Of a DNA stretch of 64,000 nt, positions 62,757 to 64,000 are shown piece by piece. How positions within the stretch are numbered: the first letter of the stretch is position 1; each line of letters starts with the position of its first letter. The stretch spans positions 17,383,403-17,447,402 of the forward strand of contig OZ020617.1 in the NCBI GenBank assembly GCA_963971575.1. Direction: 5' to 3'. A program made the position numbers and the translations under genes. Source of the stretch: Liopterus haemorrhoidalis (taxonomy: Eukaryota; Arthropoda; Insecta; Coleoptera; Dytiscidae). The notes beneath the pieces are model-generated. The model made no database searches. It was not told the origin of the DNA and was given only the letters and a program-made list of their open reading frames with translations.

Positions 62757-64000
<1,244 letters not shown>

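Overview
This window is eukaryotic and most likely from an arthropod, probably an insect. It is AT-rich, gene-poor and packed with decayed transposable elements typical of insect genomes: hAT, mariner, pogo-like, PIF/Harbinger, Penelope-like, several LINEs, a tRNA-derived SINE, a Ty3/Gypsy remnant, and elements with (GACA)n arrays. The order cannot be fixed from the sequence. There are no bacterial-type operons, rRNA genes or CRISPR arrays.

Only one large host-type gene is visible: a single uninterrupted minus-strand reading frame (15822-23165) for about 2,447 residues. It has an alpha-helical N-terminal third carrying two separate Arg-Asn-x-x-x-His motifs of HEPN-nuclease type, then about 28 ankyrin repeats, about seven TPRs of kinesin-light-chain type, and a second short ankyrin block. 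The start is an ATG in good Kozak context at 23165, about 75 bases downstream of a TATAAATA box. This layout resembles a sensor-effector protein (compare RNase L, ankyrins plus a HEPN-type RNase) and is the best candidate for an undescribed system.

Layout. 1-6.8 kb: mariner remnant, short MITEs, an intact non-autonomous hAT and a hAT transposase remnant. 6.8-11.2 kb: Harbinger transposase fragment, a satellite of about 290 bp, a perfect hairpin, and a Penelope-like tail. 12.1-13.6 kb: 5'-truncated LINE. 13.8-15.5 kb: pogo-like element carrying a (GACA)n element with a tRNA-like cassette. 15.8-23.2 kb: the ankyrin/TPR gene. 23.4-28.6 kb: LINE tail, Penelope GIY-YIG fragment, MITE, third (GACA)n element. 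29-36.3 kb: a Gypsy integrase cut in three by nested transposons, up to five levels deep. 36.6-45.7 kb: a minus-strand LINE with a PHD-finger ORF1, interrupted by a second LINE with a 939-residue open frame. 45.7-51.1 kb: TIR element with a THAP exon, hAT remnants, and a long-inverted-repeat element holding a small spliced gene. 51.3-53.6 kb: tandemly duplicated TIR element. 54.3-58.2 kb: two hATs, an unclassified TIR element and a second Penelope fragment. 58.8-64 kb: THAP pseudogene, SINE, Harbinger MITE, other MITEs, and a 1.07-kb (AC)n/(ACGC)n array.

Several insertions keep exact target-site duplications, so the order of events can be read. Apart from the ankyrin/TPR gene, the 939-residue LINE frame and the small spliced frame, almost every coding segment is truncated, frameshifted or interrupted.
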